A stretch of DNA of 64,000 nt, taken from the NCBI GenBank assembly GCA_022410635.1, contig JAJVDF010000134.1:887016-951015 (forward strand), written 5' to 3'. Source of the stretch: Tretioscincus oriximinensis. Its lineage: Eukaryota > Chordata > Lepidosauria > Squamata > Gymnophthalmidae. The position numbers and the translations under genes were made by a program. Shown piece by piece: positions 12,471 through 23,078 of the stretch (positions are counted from its first letter, which is position 1; each line of letters begins with the position of its first letter). The notes below the pieces were generated by a model that made no database searches, had not been told where the DNA came from, and was given only the letters and a program-made list of their open reading frames with translations.

Positions 12471-13237
12471 TTTATGACAAACTCTGAGAAAAACATTAAA
12501 GAAGTATTGTAATATCAGGACATTGGATGAGAAGTATTATTAAAGGTGAGAAAAATATTAACCCCTCCATTAAAAAAATCAACAAAAGGAAAGAAAACAC
12601 AAAATAGAATGGACAGGTTGCAACTGGCTTGGAAAGAATGTATTTTATTCATTCATACAATGACTTATAAAATGTAATATTCATCCAAATTTGCTTATGT
12701 TAGAGAAACCTTTATTTCTCACCCCGCTTTTTCCCTCTTTTTCCTCCTTCCATAATTTTTTCATCTAGCCATCTAGATCCTGATTCATCAGACAATCCTA
12801 AATACTCTGTGTTTTACTATTCAGGTTAAGATGTAAATAAATTATTTGCTAGGAGACTATTTTTTCTTCTTTAGGTTAGATTCTTACTGTTACTTTGCTT
12901 TATTAATGATAAAACAATGGTCCTGTCCCAATGGGTGTAAAGAAACAGTTTGGAGAAAAGTGAAGTGAATGGGAATTCATTTTGATGCTCTTGCTCCACC
13001 CAGCACTATTTTGGCCCCTTCCCAGCAGCTGCATGCAACAGGAGTGGAATCCCAGTTGAATTTTTGCAGAGTGAATACCAATGGAAGGAAGATTGGTACA
13101 GATCTACTGCAATTCCTAATGATGGCTTTTGACAGCAGTCTGAATGTCACAAGCTGTAATAGTGGTGGTAAAACTAATCTGCTGAGCAAACTCAGTGGCA
13201 ATACAGTTTTCTATAAAGCCTGTCCTGACATTAGTCC
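12471..13237. other. No gene recognised
   Basis: AT-rich to 12950, then ordinary base composition. A 112-codon open frame at 12969-13307 runs into the repeat at 13238 and shows no domain, so I do not treat it as a gene. Confidence 0.5.
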
Positions 13238-13345
13238 TTCAACATCTGAAGAAGTTGACGTGTCTATGAAAGCTCATGCCACCTACTTTTCTACTATTAG
13301 TCTCTAAGTACTACTAGCCCCTCAGTGGCACTGGCAGGATATCTG
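13238..13345 (+). repeat. Interspersed repeat with TCTGAAGAAGT..GAAAGCTCATGCC motif
   Basis: CATCTGAAGAAGT, GAAAGCTCATGCC and TAGTCTCTAAGT..TACTA follow one another as in a repeat that is common in reptile and turtle genomes. Related copies lie at 15616-15808 and, inverted, at 56041-56190. I recognise the motif string but cannot name the class with confidence. Confidence 0.55.
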
Positions 13346-15345
13346 CAGTGATCTCCCTTGCACTGAAATGTCAGATCCTTGGGTGTGCTTCTGGATGTGC
13401 TAGGAGCAAGAATACCATAAGGACCAACCAGCAATTCAGGCAGTTGATGTTGTTCAATCAGAGTTCAATCATTTGGGGGGCAAAATGTCTGGAAAAAGCC
13501 ACCATTCTCAGGATCTCTCCCCAATGGCAATGATCAGGGGGAGGCTCTATCACTGTCTTCTTGGACAATTTGCCCTATATGCATTGGAGTGACCTAATGG
13601 ATGCACTTTTGCTATAGGCAAACCACAGCCAGTGCAAAGTTTACACATGTTACATTACTCTGCAGTTTATATAGTTTCCTGAGACCCATGTACAGTCAGA
13701 TTGGCATGTGGCTATCCCATTTTCCATTTGAAGTAAATGGAAACAGAGTCAGGCCAGTGCTGGTAGACACGCCTTTAACTCCTGCTATTCCTCTAGTTGG
13801 GACACAGCAAATGTTAGCTTATAAACATCTTATTATAGAACTTTAATTCTCTTGTTACACTTTTCTTTACTATCTATTATCTTTTTATATGAGGATGATA
13901 ATAATTTAAATTACCGTAAGCCTTGCAGACCAATAAACCAACTGATGACTTTCAATTGCAATCTGTATTTGTGATCTCTTATCACAGGTTATGTTTTAAT
14001 ATTCAGCCAACTGAATGTCTAATGAGCACATTTCAACCTTGATGACATCATCAAATTAACACTTCTCACTCTCATTGCTGAAAATGTTCAAAAACAGCTT
14101 ATGATCCAGATAATGAGAAAGATTCTTTGTAACCTTTTCATATATTGCTGTCTTTTAACATAGTTCCCTTTTCACCCACTCAGTTTCCAAACGCTATCCT
14201 AGCAACTTTTTTGTTGAGCTTCAAACTTTATAGGTTTCTTCTCAGAAATTTCCTTTTTGCATTTTCTCCTTTCTTTTTTATGCTTCTATGAGCCTCAACT
14301 TTGTTTTTGGATTACAATCAAAAATATACCTAGATATTTAAATTAGTAACAAGCCGAAGAAGGAAGAATATGATTAAATTATGAAATATATTGCATTTAT
14401 CTTTCAGAGTGATCCCTGAGAAGTGAGAACCATTTGCATTCACTGGCTGGAGAGACAATGGTCAAAAAATCAGCAAATTTAAAATATAGTTGATACTTCT
14501 GATAAATAAACCTAGAATTGCAAAGAAAACTGTCCCTAAAACAATAACCTTGTTTAAGGCATACAATATTTTAAACTAATGGTTGGGATATATAAGAGTT
14601 AAACATAATTAGAATTTCCTTCCAGAGTTGTCAGTCATAAACAAAATTAGTTAATCATAAACACTGCTTACGTTTAACTAATCCAGTGTACAACATCCTA
14701 AAAAAATAATGTGGTTAGCCTGAAGCAATTATTTCAGTACATATGCCAAAAAGAGTTTTTTGTCTTTTGAGTTTGATCATATGCACAAAGCTAATTTTGG
14801 ATGTCCTTTTTAAAAGAGCTGCTCCACCTGCTGATTAAAAAAAAGTTTTTAAATATCTATGTGATCACATTCTTCCCTTCCATGTTTCCATGTCTTTGAT
14901 TTATCAGCTGGCAGAAACAGCTATTTCCAGGACTCTTTTGACAATCGGAACTCTATAGTTTATTGTCCAATATGCCCCTAATATTTGAGTAGTACCGATA
15001 GCTATTATTTTCTTTCTGTGCAGAGGTGAATCTTAAAAGGATTGGAAATGAAATCAGTGGTATTAAAAAAAAATCTGGTTACTCTGGTCTATTATCTCTC
15101 TCTTTCTCTCTCTCTATTATTTGTTTATCTGAATTCCACGCTATACAGAAATAATTTTATTGTAAAAAGTGATAAAATATCTCTAATACACAAAAAGATC
15201 TATTTATTTGATAGCTTAATGAAAATCTTTAGAGTAAAAATTAGCAGATAAAAATGTAATATGCAAAAGACACAAATGTATCAACTGTAAGCAATTTAAT
15301 TTAAACTACATATGAAAATGATCGCTAATGAGTATGGTTGACAGT
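13346..15345. other. AT-rich interval with a CT microsatellite
   Basis: No gene is recognised. A (CT)n microsatellite with one interruption lies at about 15095-15115. The rest is AT-rich with no assignable repeat. Confidence 0.5.
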
Positions 15346-15349
15346 GAAA

Positions 15350-15600
15350 CTGTGTATGAAGAAATGGAATCATCGCAGACCAAAGAAAAATGGGTACAAC
15401 TATAAATACCTGGAAACGCGCTTTGGGTGTCCAGGAATTGGGGGCGAAGGGAACGGCCAGTATGCAGCCGGTGTCGGCGTCTTTTCTTCCGGGGTAAAAT
15501 TGCTCCAGGAATGCTCACTCTGGCTGCAGGAGAGCTAGGGAGAGGCAGAGCATCAGCGCTGGTATTTAAGCACGTCTCTGCCCTCCCTAGATGCTGTTGC
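15350..15600. repeat. GC-rich segment with TATA-like box
   Basis: A short GC-rich island contains a GGTATTTAAGC box near 15570 followed by CTCTGCCCTCCC, loosely like the GATATAAAG..CTCTGTCGCCACTCC layout near 3867. It may be an LTR-type fragment. No ends or duplications were found. It abuts the insertion at 15602. Confidence 0.3.
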
Positions 15601-15601
15601 C

Positions 15602-15822
15602 TAATAATTATAAAGACCATCAAAGGAGCTAGTAGCACTTTGAGATTTCAGGAGAAAATTGGATGGAATAAACTTTCGCAGATGCATCTGAAGAAGTAGA
15701 CGTGTCTCCGAAAGCTTATGCCACTCATTTTTCTCCTGTTATTCTCAAAGTGCTACTAGCCCCTTTGCTGGACTTTCTACTAGACTAGCACAGCTATTTC
15801 TCTGAAATTAATAATTATAAAG
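15602..15822. mobile_element. Short retroposed insertion with 14-bp target duplication
   Basis: The 14-mer TAATAATTATAAAG occurs at 15602-15615 and again at 15809-15822, flanking 193 bp. A perfect direct repeat of this length is typical of LINE-driven target-primed insertion. The insert carries the TCTGAAGAAGT..GAAAGCTTATGCC repeat seen at 13238 and ends in GACTAGCACAGCTATTTCTC, the common terminal motif of that family. Inside it, 15621-15645 and 15743-15767 are inverted copies (24 of 25 bp match). The insert therefore folds back on itself, perhaps through a 5' inversion at integration. Confidence 0.7.
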
Positions 15823-16935
15823 TGCCACTTACTTGGTCATAGCATTTAAATTTTGAATTGGGAAAAATGAGTTTTTCACAGTTGGGCAGGAATGCGTGTT
15901 TGAATAGGTTCATCTTTCACTCATTATAAATCAGACAGTAGCACATCATCATGTTGAGAATGATAGCCAAGCAATAATCTGTAAAACCTACCCAACTCAC
16001 ATCACTACATAAGCTTCCTCTGCACTTATTAATCTGATGTTGTCCACTGCCAACTAAATAATCTAATCATATACAATGTAGACATAGCTCACGCGTGAGG
16101 AGGTTTCTGCAGAATTTAGAAAAAAAAAACAGAATCTATCGGTCTATTCAGGTCACTTCAAAAGGAATAGGTTAGACTCCAATATTAAACTACCTGTGTT
16201 TTTCAGATTTTATTGGAAGCGCCAAATTTGAATTTCTCTAAGTTTTTAACAATAAGCAAGATAAAGTTAGAATTTCCTATCCATGGGAACTGATTTCTGA
16301 CAATACCATCTTTAACCTAACAGCAGTTTTTATAAAATTAATGGTATTCTTAACCAATCACTTCTTGGAATAAATACACAAAAACTTGCAGATTACAAAC
16401 TTTTAAGTATATTTTCTAATCATAACATTTCACCTGGATTTCCTTTATATTTATTTGAGCAGTCTTGAAAAATAATATTCCATTTATGTTAAGTAGATTC
16501 AATAACGAGGTGACACAAAGGATATTTTTACTTTTAAAAAACAAAAATAAACTGAATAATACTATATGGTATGTGTGTGTACGTGCGTTGTGCATGAAAA
16601 TAAAATGGATATACAGGCAATTGTACAAAGGGTAGAAAAAAGAGGAGAAAAGACTTGGAATCAAATTAAGCAACAGAGGAGAAATAGATAAAATAGAGAC
16701 AGAAATAAAAACTAAAATAAAAATTCCATCCACACAAATTATTCAAAAATTGTTTAGAGGTAGTAATAACTGGATGCTAGTGCAGTAACCCATACTAAAG
16801 GGAATTTTCTCATTTTTAACTTAAATCAGGATAGAAACATTTGTGGCTGTATACTTTTATCTAAACCCCTTTTGGGGCCCTTTAAATGAATATAGATGTA
16901 GATCTAACTGCAATATAAAACACTATTTCACTTGC
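15823..16935. other. AT-rich interval, no gene recognised
   Basis: The only notable open frame (16416-16733, minus) is low-complexity and hydrophobic because of T-rich sense codons. Its Phe/Leu/Ile-rich translation is a composition effect. Confidence 0.5.
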
Positions 16936-16939
16936 ATAG

Positions 16940-17115
16940 CTCATCGTTCTCACCCGAAGGGACTCAGAACAGCTTACAAGGTCAATTTTTGCCTGAAGGC
17001 TTACCCCACCAGATTAGTGGTGGTACTTATGAATCTACCAGCACATTTCTTTGCTTTCAAGCAGCTGAGATGGATGAAGCTGGTACACAGCTTTGTGAAT
17101 GGCTCCCTCGCATGA
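16940..17115 (-). mobile_element. tRNA-derived SINE, partial copy
   Basis: The plus strand reads TTCTCACC.GAAGGGACTCAG, then AGCTTACAAGG, TTTTTGCCTGAAGGCTTAC and a GGTGGTACTTATG block, the same order as in the copies at 29853 and 63838. By comparison with the 29853 copy, where tRNA-like boxes lie at the right end, the element is in minus orientation. The tRNA-like head is degraded here. Confidence 0.6.
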
Positions 17116-17984
17116 AAGGGCATCCAAAAGTGGATAGGTGGAAATTTAATGAGTAGCAAAGATGATAACAGAACAAGTCAAATAATTGTGCCATATTTTG
17201 AAAAAAAAAGTATTTTGGAAAGTTTCAAAAGCAAAGCATTACGTTTTAGCAAGACAGGAAAAATCAAGACAATGGAACAAAGAATTATCAGAAGGATTTT
17301 TTTTCTAAAATGTCGAACAGGAGCAAATGAAAAGAAACAGCAAATAATAGTCAAGCAAGAGATGAAAATGGAATCAAGGTAAAAAGAAAGGAAATGTATC
17401 TTGGCTAAATTAAAGTAAAGATAAGACAATCAGTTCCAAGATGATACAGATTGGAAATATAAAGCAATGTTAAAAATTGAATGATGCCAATAAAAGCTGA
17501 TGCACAGAGGAGAGAATGCATGCACATTCATACACACAAAATTGAATGTCATCAGCATGAATATGATAATCAATGCCAAAAGAATGAATAGAAATGTAAG
17601 AGGATTAAGATAAGAAACAGAACAGAAAGAGTGGATATATCTGTGGGTAGGAAAAAGGGGAAATAGCATCAACAATTAACCTAAAAAAGCACCAAGACTG
17701 GGGTGAAAAAAAAACAGAATCCAAACATAAAAAGCAAGTAAAAGGAGCAGAAAATGTCCATTTTGGATTGTATCAAGTCACAACAGGGTAACACAAGCTC
17801 TGAATGGCATGTGAAACAGAAGGCCCCTTAGACTCCTTTCTGGCATAGAATAAATACTACTGAATTTTGAGTCTTAGTTCTATGCTTTGTTTTATTTATT
17901 GATTGACGGATTATACTTTGAAATTACTCCTGTTCTTTACTTTTACATAGCTATAAAATGAAGAGCATCAGAATCAGTTATCAT
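17116..17984. other. A-rich interval, no gene recognised
   Basis: The plus strand is strikingly adenine-rich (AAAG, AAAT, GAAA words), like the sense strand of an old L1. An 83-codon open frame at 17178-17429 on the minus strand is composition-driven. I could not find an RT motif here. Confidence 0.4.
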
Positions 17985-18377
17985 CTAGGCCATTTCTGCA
18001 CTTATCATCCTATGGATGGAATCAGTGAGGAGGGAATAACAAAGTCAACAGATCATGTCCACAGGAATGTGTGAGTGGTTTCAATGCTTTCTGCATGATG
18101 TTGCTTATCTAACCCATTCACACCAAGGTTGCAAAACTCAAATGAGCCAAAGAGATTGGGCTTTGAAGCATCCAAGGCTATGAACATTGCCTAGCCTCAG
18201 ATTCTCTAGAGTATACATTTAGCAGCACACCATAGTTAATAACATGGGAGGTATGTTTTTCACAAACCTCATAGATTTAAGATCATGCTCCATCTAAAAC
18301 ATATGGTTCTTTATGGTCCAGAAACTTAATACATGGGCACTTAATTTGGATCAAGAGTTTGTGCAGAAAGGGCTCTA
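17985..18377. mobile_element. MITE with 3-bp CTA target duplication
   Basis: The left terminus GGCCATTTCTGCAC (from 17988) matches the reverse complement of the right terminus, AGCCCTTTCTGCAC (ending 18374), at 12 of 14 positions. CTA precedes the left end (17985-17987) and follows the right end (18375-18377). The 387-bp interior is AT-rich and non-coding. Three-base duplications are typical of PIF/Harbinger elements, so this class is favoured but not shown. Confidence 0.6.
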
Positions 18378-18709
18378 ATAGAAACTTATATTAATGATAA
18401 CCCCCCCAAAAAATAAGATTTTGAATACTAATTGCAAAGAAATGATTATTTCTAATCAAGGTGATCAAGTAAATATACCAAATAAGAACAAATGTATATG
18501 AAAAATGGGACCAGAATGACTCATATGGTCCTTGCAAGAGGATGGAAGGACAAAACCAGATGGTCCACCATAGCATGATATGATTATTTGGGCAACTTTA
18601 TGGTCTTTGAATGTATAAGAGAAAAATTATTATGCATTTTGGGTAGGACAATAGAGTCTTTATGGGTAAACCAGATTGTACAAACTCATTGTCTTAGGTG
18701 ATTCCATAA
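18378..18709. other. No gene recognised
   Basis: AT-rich stretch between the MITE and the first recognisable L1 sequence. It includes a run of eight C near 18402. It may be degraded L1 upstream sequence. Confidence 0.4.
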
Positions 18710-19830
18710 AAAATGCTAAAGAGAAACATGATAAATAGAAACAAAAGAAACTAGCAATATTAAAATTATATATCTTAAAGGCATTTGACAAAGTCAATCA
18801 TCAATATCTACTGCAAGTATGCAAGAAATTTAATCTAAGAAAATCTTTTTGTCAGACAATTAAAATTTATATATAGGAGGAAAAGCTAAGATCAAAGTCA
18901 ACAATGCAATGATGGAAACAATATTTCTAACGGCACAAAACAAGGTTGCCCCCATCCTCCTCTTTATTTATTGTGGCTATAAAGGTACTAGCCAATAAGA
19001 TCAGGGAAGATCAGTATCGGGATGGGTATAAGATCAGACCTACTAACACTAAAATAAATTTGTTTGCAGATGATGTGCTAAAATATCTAGGCAATCAGAT
19101 CAAATAATAACTAATATAAAACTAACACTGGAACATTTTTTAAAAAACTATCCAGACTACAAGTAAATATCAATAAATCAGAAATAATGTTTTACATACC
19201 CCCACCAAACAAGCAATTAATTATTTGAAGGAACAAAGGATTAAAATTAGGATCAAAGAAGATAAAATATTTAGGAATATGGCTATATAAAGATCCTAGA
19301 AAAATCGCAATGGGTAATTATAAAAAAGTATGAGAAAAACTATAAAAACAAATGAGAAACTGGAAATCAAAATATCAAACAAGAATAGATAAAATCAGAG
19401 CTATAAAACTGTTCATCATGCCTAGCCTAATATTTATTTCACCAATACCATCAAATGAACTAAATAAATGGATGGATAAAATGATAAGGTCGGATATTAA
19501 ATTAGAAAAAATCATTAGGAAAATCATCAAAGATGAAAAAATAGTAGCAGATATATACACAATATTAAAACAAAAGAAGGATGAGATTATACTAGAAATT
19601 ACAAATAAATGGCAAAATAACTATCTTGTTAATGAAAATAAAATATGAATAATTTAGAAGTGGCGAAACTGAATATTATGGCACCACACGGCACAGATTG
19701 CTCATATAATTCCAAATGTGGGTAACCTGTGCTGGCATGGATGCCAGATCAGAGTGGACTATAGCCATATATTTTAGAATTGTCAAAAAGCCCAAGATTA
19801 TTGACAAAAAAATGAAGAATAAATAAATAA
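18710..19830 (+). pseudogene. L1-like LINE ORF2 remnant (RT to C-terminus)
   Basis: Reading the plus strand across several stops and frameshifts gives ordered L1 reverse-transcriptase motifs: KLAILKLYILKAFDKVNHQ at about 18750-18810, KVLANKIRED near 18985, and the catalytic box LFADDV near 19060. Downstream, an open frame at 19352-19648 reads RNWKSKYQTRIDKIRAIKL then IMPSLIFISPIP, matching the post-RT region where L1 proteins have a WK..R..AIKM.ILPRLLFLFQ-type block. The strand is A-rich, as expected for L1 sense. In-frame stops in the RT part show it is dead. The same domain order is seen on the minus strand at 32.8-34.7 kb. Confidence 0.8.
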
Positions 19831-19839
19831 AATATTTGA

Positions 19840-20384
19840 TTTTAATTTTTTTTTGACAGTTTGTTTTTCAAAGTTTCAAAACTATAACAAATACATCTTA
19901 CATAAATCATATATTATGACAACTTAACAAATAAAACCCGCCCTCCCCCCTCCCTCTAGTGGACCAAAGACAAGGACTATGTAGGGATTACAGTAGCAAT
20001 TTAAGATTCGTTAGCAGAGCTATAATCTCTTTCAGAATAAATAAAATATTTGATAAAACAGTTTCTTTAACAAACAAAATGGTAACTATACTGGGAGATT
20101 TGCAAAATATACAATCAATGGTAATGAGGAAAAATATAGAAGATCTAATAACTCGTGCCCAACTTGTGCTATTAAGGGGTTGAAAAGATCCATCAAAAAG
20201 GGAAATCTGGAGATAGTACGACTATATAGTAAAAAAGCAATAGAAATAAGATTGTGTAGAATAAGCCAGTATATTAGTGAGACAAAACGGAAATGGGAAA
20301 AAATAAAAAGCTATTTACTTCAGTCTATAACACAACAATCAAAGGGATATAAACTAGCACTAATTTTCTTCATGTAAAGAATCA
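19840..20384. repeat. Possible L1-derived segment between L1 and DIRS
   Basis: A T-run at about 19848 followed by AT-rich DNA and a C-rich tract (CCCGCCCTCCCCCCTCCC, about 19938) resembles the start of the minus-strand L1 at 32822, which also goes from T-run to C-tract. This could be a second, inverted L1 3' UTR. The two plus-strand open frames at 19959-20377 are K/R-rich with no motif I can place, so what occupies 20000-20384 is unknown. Confidence 0.35.
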
Positions 20385-21170
20385 GAAAAAAAGAGCACCA
20401 TCACCCTATTGCCTGAATTCCCTGTGCAGGTACCCACAGAGCTGTAGCTGAGGACGCAACTCCAATCCGGAAGGAGTGTAATGCGAACTCCCCTGGAGAC
20501 AATCCTATGCGTTTCAGGGCCAACCTGAAAATGGTAAGGGCCTGAAATCTGGAAAGGAAAGACCCATCCTTGTGGATTAAAAAGGGGCCAGGGGACTCAG
20601 GCCTCAATGCCTTAAAATGCCCCGTGTCCTGCCAAGGACAGGGGCCCGTGCCAGACACTGGAAACAACTGAATCTCAGCATACCGCCCTTCCTGATCCAC
20701 TTTGGAGTGCCTGAGGAAAATGACAATGCTGGAGTTGTCCTCGGAGACATCACCCACCAGCACCATGACAGGGCCTGAGACCCTCATAGCAGATATAAGG
20801 TCAGCTGGCTTGAAGATGGCAAAGAACATAAGGGAAAAGGCAGCATGGAAGAGGGAGACTTCATATGTGTCGTGGCAAATGCTGGGGGTGACAGCCAATA
20901 TATGAGAAAGGTCTATGTATGAGACAGGGCGCCTCGTATCCCTTGATGGTAGCTGGTCCCTAGCCCAACCAGTGACTACTCCCCTGGCCAAGAAAGAACC
21001 ACAGGCACTTGGACAACCCATCAAGTTAGCAAAAAACTGGATGGTGGCTAGGTGTATTCTAATGGTTTTGGCTGCCCACCCTGCTGCCTGTAAGCGGCAC
21101 ATAGTTGGGTATTGCACTGAACATGGTACTAGGTCAGTCCACACTGCCTGCGGACAAAATGGGTAGACTT
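20385..21170 (-). pseudogene. DIRS-type tyrosine recombinase, catalytic part
   Basis: A 247-codon frame (21144 to 20401) encodes most of a phage-integrase-like recombinase of the kind carried by DIRS retroelements, which use it instead of a DDE integrase to insert a circular DNA copy. Visible landmarks, in order, are an N-terminal helical block GWAAKTIRIHLATIQFF, a region where the box-I arginine is expected but FKPADL is found, the beta-hairpin lysine in LRHSKVDQEG, and the box-II motif HSFRIG (H-x-x-R). The frame ends at a TGA directly before W, where the family usually reads IGRW, consistent with a CGA to TGA change. Sequence beyond W is no longer recognisable, so the catalytic tyrosine is missing. 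The start of the protein is absent on this strand; its likely N-terminus lies on the plus strand at 21800-21955. Confidence 0.82.
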
Positions 21171-21812
21171 CAGGAGCAAGTTATGCAGGGGTGGGACATT
21201 CAGGTTTTACTGGGTCACCTTAACTTTGCATGCCAGGTGGTGCATTCTGGGTGGGCATTCTGTGACTGCCTGGCTCAATGCACAAGGGGAGTTTCGGCCC
21301 CTCATCATCACATTCGGGTCACTAAGGATATAAAGCACAACCTGAGGGATTTGGGAAATATTTTTGTCACAATACCACGGGGTCTCAGTTTGGCTTTCTC
21401 CTCTGGAGCAGGTGCATGGGCTTCAAATTTACTCTGACACAGCTGGGGGGATTGGTTTTAGTCTTTATTTCCTGAGGCACTGGTGTGCGCAGCTGTGGCC
21501 AAGCAATTGGCTGAATTCAGGCCTTTGCAGAGACCTCATCCTTTTAGAATTTTTTCCCATCTTGGTGGCAGTCCACTTATAGGAAGTCGCATTTCAGGAC
21601 ATGCAGGTCACGTTTTGGTATGACAACACAGCAGTCTTTCAGGTGGTCAACAAACAGTCATCCAAGTCTGAGAGAGTAATGAGGTCAGTGCAGGAGTTTG
21701 TTCTCATATGTCTGAAAGCTTACATCAGTTTTATTTTGGTACATGTTCCCAGTGTCGATAACAATCTGGCTGATGCATTGTCTCACCAGCTGTGGGACCT
21801 TGGGAGGACCTG
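21171..21812 (+). pseudogene. DIRS-type RT thumb and RNase H
   Basis: The plus strand encodes the end of a DIRS reverse transcriptase (VLLGHLNFACQVV, then PHHHIRV) followed by an RNase H domain. Candidate acidic residues are kept: D in YSDTAGGIGF, E in LLEFFPILVA, D in WYDNTAVFQVVN and the final D in NLADALSH, which follows HVPS. RNase H removes template RNA during replication of the element. The frame shifts once near 21380 and has one in-frame TAG at about 21580, so it is broken. The fingers and palm of the RT are absent. The block points away from the recombinase at 20385-21170, although in an intact element both lie on the same strand. Confidence 0.82.
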
Positions 21813-21955
21813 ATATCAGGGGAGTTTGGAACTCACTCGCACCTTCTACACAGGCCTCTTATCGCAATGGCTTTAATGCATTCTCTCAGTTTGCATGGGG
21901 AATTGATGACCCCTGTAAAAGGCAATTTGTTGAAAGGACGGTGCTGCTGATGTAG
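21800..21955 (+). pseudogene. DIRS-type tyrosine recombinase, N-terminal fragment
   Basis: Directly after the RNase H frame, in another frame, the plus strand reads GVWNSLAPSTQASYRNGFN followed by AFSQF. This is the usual start of the core-binding domain in DIRS and Ngaro recombinases. It stops at a TAG near 21955. It supplies the part of the recombinase missing from the start of the minus-strand fragment and does not overlap it, so the two look like halves of one gene split by an inversion. Confidence 0.65.
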
Positions 21956-21959
21956 AAGA

Positions 21960-22415
21960 GCTACTAACTGACAAGCTGGAATCTCTTCTATGTCACTGGA
22001 GACACCTACCCCTATCGCCATCCTCCTGCTCACCAGAAGTCCTGCACATGCTTGGCTCTCCAACACCTTCCATCGCAGCCCCAAGTGATGAGTGCTCTGC
22101 TGGAGCTGGCTCAGAACCATCACGAACCACAGCTGAGGAAGAAAAGGCTACCCTGTTTGAATTTACCAGCACCCTCATCATGCTAGCAAGTTGACCCATA
22201 GCCTTCCTGATCTCAGATCTAAATTCTGAAATCACATTGTTCTGGTTAGGAACTGGAAGGTGCCAGGCTTGGAGACCCATCCACTGTATGGATGGGGGGA
22301 TGGCACAGGAGCAGCAGGAGTAGGCCGGGAGGAAGGAAAAGGAGGTCCGCGTTCCTAGCCGGCCTCCCCCTTCCTCTGCCCCTACCCCTCCCCTAAGCGG
22401 GATACCTCTAGGCAT
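21960..22415 (-). pseudogene. Possible DIRS gag-like fragment
   Basis: A 140-codon minus-strand frame (22415 to 21993) is rich in Gly, Ser, Pro and Arg at its start. It then has a charged helical stretch (VISEFRSEIRKAMGQL) of the kind seen in retroelement nucleocapsid-like proteins. Its placement upstream of the recombinase on the same strand fits gag in a DIRS element. No zinc knuckle or other diagnostic motif was seen, so the identification rests on position. Confidence 0.35.
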
Positions 22416-22477
22416 GGTATCTGTAGCTCAGGAGGAAGGAAAATGAAGAATTTGATATTAACACTGGTAAGCAAAAC

Positions 22478-23078
22478 AAAAAGAGCACCCTTAGAATTAT
22501 GCACAGAGCAGAAATGTGGCAGAGTAAATGTGAGACAAGGCTCCCTCAGGTGCCTGCCATAGAAGAGACACAAAGCAGTTTGAAATAAACACAGAGTAAG
22601 AATTGGGGGAGTTCAAATACCTGCCGTAAAAAACCAAAGCACTTTGAATTAAGAACAGAGTAAAAAATGAGGGAGCTCAAATGCCTGCCTTAGAAAAGAC
22701 AAAGCATTTGAATTAAGGACAGAATAAGAAATGATGCAGCTCAAATGCCTGCCATAGAAAATACAAAGCACTTGAATTACGCACAGAGCAAGACATGAAG
22801 CAAAGCTCCTTCAGTTGCCTGCCATAGAAAAACACAAAGCAATTGAATTAAGCACTGAGTAGAAATGAGGCAAGGCTCCCTCAGATGCCTGCCATGGAAA
22901 AAACACAAAGCACTTTGAATTAAGCACAGAGTAAGAAATGAGGCAGAGTTCAATCCATATGCCTGAGGGCCACTTAGAATTATGCCCAGAGTATAGAAAT
23001 AAGGCACTATAAATCACACAGCACTTTAATTAAACTAAGGTAGAAACAGGCCCTATGGAGCACACAGCACTTTTAATT
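22478..23078. repeat. Minisatellite, units of 63-74 bp, about 8-9 units
   Basis: Degenerate units are marked by TGCCTGCCATAGAAAA, CAAAGCACTTTGAATTAAG, CACAGAGTAAGAAATGAGG and a CTCAAA joint. Unit starts fall near 22551, 22620, 22684, 22747, 22817, 22887 and 22961, with weaker units on both sides. The array directly follows the DIRS gag-like fragment. It has no coding potential beyond repetitive minus-strand frames. Confidence 0.85.

Noticed and set aside
11512..12478. 8-bp target duplication around the foldback element
   Set aside because: GAAACTTT and TTTATGAC do not match; only TTT is shared at the borders, which could be chance.
12969..13307. 112-codon frame
   Set aside because: Its end lies in an interspersed repeat and no domain is visible.
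22478..23078. CRISPR-like array
   Set aside because: Units are degenerate along their whole length with no alternation of constant repeats and unique spacers, and the context is vertebrate.
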